This document shows, piece after piece, positions 5,855 through 8,518 of a stretch of 8,518 nucleotides of DNA. The notes beneath the pieces were generated by a model. That model was given only the letters and a program-made list of their open reading frames with translations, did no database searches and was not told the origin of the DNA. The position numbers and the translations under genes were made by a program. The stretch's first letter is position 1. Each line of letters begins with the position of its first letter. The stretch spans positions 1 to 8,518 of the forward strand of contig USOR01000034.1 of assembly GCA_900556425.1 (NCBI GenBank). Reading direction: 5' to 3'. The DNA comes from an uncultured Coriobacteriaceae bacterium (GTDB taxonomy: Bacteria; Actinomycetota; Coriobacteriia; Coriobacteriales; QAMH01).

Positions 5855-5901
5855 TCATCAATAATTAGGTATGCACAAGAACCCCAAAATCACGTTGATG
5901 A
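5855..5901. promoter_or_regulatory. Candidate operator: TCATCAA ... TTGATGA inverted repeat
   Basis: TCATCAA at 5855-5861 and TTGATGA at 5895-5901 are perfect reverse complements with centres 40 bp apart, close to four helical turns, 74-120 bp before the molybdoenzyme ATG. The extended half-site TTGATGAC recurs at 2549-2556, before the first LuxR gene. Spacing and position suit a dimer-of-dimers or looping activator, but 7-8 bp matches of this kind can arise by chance. Confidence 0.3.
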
Positions 5902-5902
5902 C

Positions 5903-5919
5903 AGGGGCTAAAGACCCCT
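5903..5919 (+). promoter_or_regulatory. Small AGGGG/CCCCT hairpin before the molybdoenzyme gene
   Basis: AGGGG at 5903-5907 is complementary to CCCCT at 5915-5919 around a 7-base loop, 55 bp before the start codon. It could be an operator palindrome or a 5'-leader hairpin. It directly adjoins the TTGATGA half-site. Confidence 0.3.
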
Positions 5920-5974
5920 CATAAGCTTCCTCCATTGAAACGCCTAGTGCGTCAAGAGAGAAGGAGGAAGGCTT

Positions 5975-8470
5975 ATGGTTGATTATCAAGGGTTCTTGGA
6001 TAGCATCGACCGCAAGGCGTACCACGAGGGCGAGTGGCAGTGGGAGGAAGACGGTTATACCGTTACCCGTACCTACAACTATTCTGCTCCGGGATGTCAC
6101 GATTCATGCGGTGTTTTGCTGTACACGAAAGATGGAAAGCTTGCCCGTATTGAGGGAGATCCGCTTGACCCTTACGCAAACGGAAAGCTCTGCATGCGCT
6201 GTCTCGACATGGTCGAGATGGTCGAAAGCAACCAGCGCCTGAAGTACCCCATGAAGCGCGCTGGCGAGCGTGGCGAAAACAAGTGGGAGCGCATTTCCTG
6301 GGATGAGGCTCTCGACATGATCGAGACCTATATCAAAGAGGAAATCGACGACAAGGGCCTGGGCCGCAAGTCCATTCTTGTGGGCCACGGTACTGGCCGT
6401 AACATCAATTGGCAGGTTCCCTTCATTGCCGGCGCCTGCTTCCGCACGGCAAATGTCGGAGGCATCTACTTCTCCGGCTGGTGGTGCTATATGCCGCGCG
6501 TCTGTGGTGCTGCCGGTCCGCTCGGTGACTATCCCATCGTAGACGCGTCTGAGACACTGCCTGACCGTTACGCGAATCCCGAGTGGCAACCCCCCGAAGT
6601 TCTCGTTGTCTGGGGCAATGAACCGCTTAAGTCCAATGGTGACGGTTATCTGGGCCACTGGCTCAATGTCTGTGTGCAGGCGGGCACCAAGATTATCTCC
6701 ATCGATCCAGTTCTTACCTGGTGGGGAGCTCGAGCCGAGTATTGGCTCCGTCCTCATCCTGGCACTGATTGCTGCCTTGCCCTCGCATGGCTCAATGTCA
6801 TCATGAACGAGGATCTTATTGATCACGAGTTCGTTGACAAATGGTGCGCCTACTATGATGAGCTCAAGGAGCATTGCCAGCAGTTTACGCCAGAGTGGGC
6901 CTCCAAGATCACAGGCGTGCCCGTGGAAGATATCATCGGGTCCGCTCGCATGTATGCCAATGCCAGCCGTGGCGCAATTCAGTGGGGCCTTGTCTTTGAT
7001 GCGGGTACGTCTTCGGCTATGCATTGGACCGAGGCCGTCTGCGATCTCATGGCCATATGCGGCAATATCGAAAAGCCCGGCACTCACGTGCTCGTACACA
7101 ACTCGTTTGATATTAATGCAGGTTATTCATCGGTTGATCTGTATGCGGATGAAGATGCGCTTGCCATGAAATTCCGCAAATGGATGGTTGGGGATGAAGG
7201 CCTCGACTTCGTGGGCATGTCCAACTGCGATGCCATGGCATCTGTCTTGGAGGCAGGCAAGATTCCCGTGACAGGGGAGGACTATCCCATCAAGATGTTC
7301 TGGGCCCAGTCTTGCAACGCCTTTGCAGGACATGAGGGTGCTGCCGCTCGAGCCTACAAGTACATCTCGAAGATCCCCTTCATCGTATATGCAGACCCCA
7401 TGATCACTCCCACCATGGTGGCCATCGCCGACCTCATCCTTCCCGTCTCCATGTCGGTGGAGCGTGATTCCGCGCGTACGTGGTGGACTCCTCTTCGTGC
7501 CATGAAAAAGGTCACCTCTTTCTATGAGGCAAAGTCGGATGAGGAGATTGCCCTGTGGCTCGGCAAGCGCCTCAATCCCGAGCTCTTTGTGCGCTGGGAA
7601 ACCGTCGAGGACTTCATCAATGACTATCTCCTTACGGACCTTGCGGTCGTTGGTGAGGATGGAAAGGTCAAGAAGGCTAACTTCTCTGCCGCCACGGATG
7701 AGGATTGGGGTCATACCTCGGTTTCCGAGGAGGGTGGACCGACCATCACGACGAAGTGCCCCTACACCTTCGACCAGCTCGTCAAGGATGCCAATGGCCA
7801 TGCCTACGACGAGTGGAACGCGACTTACAACAAACATGAAAAGGGGCTGCTGCGCGGCGACGGTCAGCCGGGCTTCAACACGCCTTCGGGACGCATTGAG
7901 CTCGTTCCGAGCATCTTCACGGCGTGGGGCATTCCGCCGTATCCCGTCTACACGCCCGCACCGGAGACGTGGGAGACCACTCCCGAGATCATGGAGGAGC
8001 TGCCCTTCTACATGATCAACGGCGCCCGTTCCTACGAGTTCTTCCACACGGAGCATCGAATGGCGCAGACCATGCGTGAATTCCACCCGGAACCGCTTGT
8101 CAAGATCTCGCCGAACACCGCAGCCAAGTATGACTTGCAAGATGGCGACTGGATTTGGATGGAGAACGACGAGGGTCGTTGCCGTCAGATGGTCAAGATC
8201 TTCCCCGGCGTACCGGATGATTGCGTTTCTGCCGAGCATGGCTGGTGGAAGCCCGAGGAAGAGGCAGCGCTTCCATCTCTCAACCACTGCTTCGAGTACA
8301 ACGTGAACAACCTCACGCGTAATTTCCAGGCAGGACCGGGTGGAATCGGATCTCCCATCAAGTGCACGCGTTGCCGCATCTACAAGTACAAGGAAGGCGA
8401 CACCCCGGCGGGTGTCCAGATCACCCAGCTTGGCGGCTGGCGCGATGACTTCGAGCCGATGAAGCCGTAA
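5975..8470 (+). CDS. Molybdopterin-dependent oxidoreductase catalytic subunit (DMSO reductase superfamily), substrate unknown
   Basis: An 831-residue intact protein; GGAGG at 5963-5967, 7 bases upstream, fixes the start. The N-terminal Fe-S domain has C41-x3-C45-x27-C73 plus C76. The canonical first Cys (C-x2-C-x3-C) is absent, Ala38 taking its place. The molybdopterin body follows: 'WERISWDEALDMIE' (104-117), 'VGHGTGRN' (136-143), 'VVWGNEP' (211-217) and 'IDPVLTWWGARAEYWLRPHPG' (243-263). From remembered alignment, C171 in 'WWCYMPR' sits where acetylene hydratase has its metal-ligand Cys. The C-terminal dinucleotide-binding domain (about 676-800) shows 'HTEHR' (691-695), 'DGDW' (723-726) and 'AEHGWW' (753-758). 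There is no twin-arginine signal, so the enzyme is probably cytoplasmic. The next gene is a ferredoxin-like subunit, pointing to an electron-consuming reductase or dehydroxylase. Catechol dehydroxylases of Eggerthella relatives, acetylene hydratase and pyrogallol transhydroxylase are the closest themes I recall; the substrate cannot be read from sequence. Confidence 0.92.
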   Translation: MVDYQGFLDSIDRKAYHEGEWQWEEDGYTVTRTYNYSAPGCHDSCGVLLYTKDGKLARIEGDPLDPYANGKLCMRCLDMVEMVESNQRLKYPMKRAGERGENKWERISWDEALDMIETYIKEEIDDKGLGRKSILVGHGTGRNINWQVPFIAGACFRTANVGGIYFSGWWCYMPRVCGAAGPLGDYPIVDASETLPDRYANPEWQPPEVLVVWGNEPLKSNGDGYLGHWLNVCVQAGTKIISIDPVLTWWGARAEYWLRPHPGTDCCLALAWLNVIMNEDLIDHEFVDKWCAYYDELKEHCQQFTPEWASKITGVPVEDIIGSARMYANASRGAIQWGLVFDAGTSSAMHWTEAVCDLMAICGNIEKPGTHVLVHNSFDINAGYSSVDLYADEDALAMKFRKWMVGDEGLDFVGMSNCDAMASVLEAGKIPVTGEDYPIKMFWAQSCNAFAGHEGAAARAYKYISKIPFIVYADPMITPTMVAIADLILPVSMSVERDSARTWWTPLRAMKKVTSFYEAKSDEEIALWLGKRLNPELFVRWETVEDFINDYLLTDLAVVGEDGKVKKANFSAATDEDWGHTSVSEEGGPTITTKCPYTFDQLVKDANGHAYDEWNATYNKHEKGLLRGDGQPGFNTPSGRIELVPSIFTAWGIPPYPVYTPAPETWETTPEIMEELPFYMINGARSYEFFHTEHRMAQTMREFHPEPLVKISPNTAAKYDLQDGDWIWMENDEGRCRQMVKIFPGVPDDCVSAEHGWWKPEEEAALPSLNHCFEYNVNNLTRNFQAGPGGIGSPIKCTRCRIYKYKEGDTPAGVQITQLGGWRDDFEPMKP

Positions 8471-8476
8471 GGAGGG
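8471..8476 (+). promoter_or_regulatory. Ribosome binding site of the ferredoxin-like gene
   Basis: GGAGGG directly follows the molybdoenzyme stop codon. It is 7 bases from ATG 8484 but only one base from the in-frame ATG 8478, so 8484 is the probable start. The tight spacing indicates translational coupling and one operon. Confidence 0.75.
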
Positions 8477-8483
8477 AATGAAG

Positions 8484-8518
8484 ATGACCAAGGGAATACT
8501 CATCAACTACGACTACTG
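8484..8518 (+). CDS. 4Fe-4S ferredoxin-like electron-transfer subunit (DmsB/HycB-type), 3' truncated
   Basis: Only the first 11 codons and part of the twelfth are present: MTKGILINYDY and then 'TG'. This matches the opening of ferredoxin-like beta subunits of molybdoenzymes, where such a strand leads to the first cluster motif (C-x2-C-x2-C). The partial codon TG is compatible with the expected Cys. The gene begins 13 bases after the molybdoenzyme stop, with its own Shine-Dalgarno sequence. The protein would carry several [4Fe-4S] clusters and pass electrons to the catalytic subunit. The call rests on the short N-terminus and the gene order. Confidence 0.72.
   Translation, partial: MTKGILINYDY

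Larger units (their letters stand above)
5709..5974. other. Upstream control region of the molybdoenzyme operon
   Basis: A 266-bp gap with no credible gene. It is AT-richer than the flanking enzyme genes, especially between 5800 and 5900. It holds the inverted repeat at the LuxR stop, the TCATCAA/TTGATGA pair and a small AGGGG/CCCCT hairpin. No convincing -35/-10 pair was found: TTGATG at 5895 with CATAAG at 5920 has a 19-bp spacer and poor boxes. That would fit a promoter that needs an activator. No molybdenum-cofactor riboswitch was recognised. Confidence 0.55.

Noticed and set aside
5809..5869. CCTAAT ... ATTAGG inverted repeat
   Set aside because: Only 6 bp with a 49-bp spacer, compatible with chance in AT-rich DNA.
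5705..5911. 68-residue ORF overlapping the end of the second LuxR gene (TTG start)
   Set aside because: GGAG lies nearby, but the start is TTG, the translation shows no recognisable domain or hydrophobic pattern, and it fills the region expected to control the molybdoenzyme.
7127..8506. 459-residue open frame on the minus strand opposite the molybdoenzyme
   Set aside because: It is a shadow of the G/C-rich coding strand, with low-complexity Arg/Leu/Val-rich translation, no recognisable domain, and a perfect known-family gene on the other strand. The 331-residue minus-strand frame at 6104-7099 is rejected for the same reason.

Overview
The window most likely comes from an anaerobic gut-type member of the Coriobacteriia, probably the family Eggerthellaceae. 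No marker gene is present, so this is an inference from the gene set. That set is a multidomain Old Yellow Enzyme-type flavoprotein, two LuxR-type regulators with large polytopic membrane domains, and a molybdopterin (DMSO reductase superfamily) catalytic subunit followed at once by a ferredoxin-like subunit. As I recall the literature, Eggerthella and relatives carry many molybdoenzyme reductases and dehydroxylases controlled by neighbouring membrane-spanning LuxR regulators. All credible genes lie on the + strand; the long ORFs on the other strand are shadows.

Layout. (1) Positions 1-1784 hold the 3' part of an FMN/[4Fe-4S]/FAD NADH:flavin oxidoreductase; its N-terminus lies upstream. (2) Positions 1785-2317 are non-coding. 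They carry five copies of GGGGACAGACCC (one variant), three of them in a 38-bp tandem register, then a strong G/C hairpin, a 7-bp tandem repeat and a structured palindromic stretch. An AT-richer part follows with a good sigma-70-like promoter. (3) Positions 2318-2545 encode a small eight-cysteine protein with a zinc-ribbon-like second half. (4) Positions 2666-4216 and 4290-5708 are two tandem paralogous membrane LuxR regulators. The octamer GGGGTGTC occurs once before the first and twice before the second. (5) Positions 5709-5974 are intergenic, with several inverted repeats. (6) Positions 5975-8470 encode a complete molybdopterin oxidoreductase with no Tat signal and an atypical Fe-S cysteine set. 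(7) Positions 8484-8518 are the first codons of its probable ferredoxin-like partner, cut by the window end.

How it may work together (inference). The membrane LuxR proteins would sense a small molecule, or a membrane or redox state, and control the downstream molybdoenzyme operon and perhaps themselves. The molybdoenzyme would reduce or dehydroxylate an unknown substrate using electrons passed by the ferredoxin-like subunit. The tiny Cys-rich protein sits just before the regulators and may be an accessory of the regulatory module. The upstream flavoenzyme is separated by the repeat region and is probably a different transcription unit, though it fits the same lifestyle of reducing diet- or host-derived compounds.
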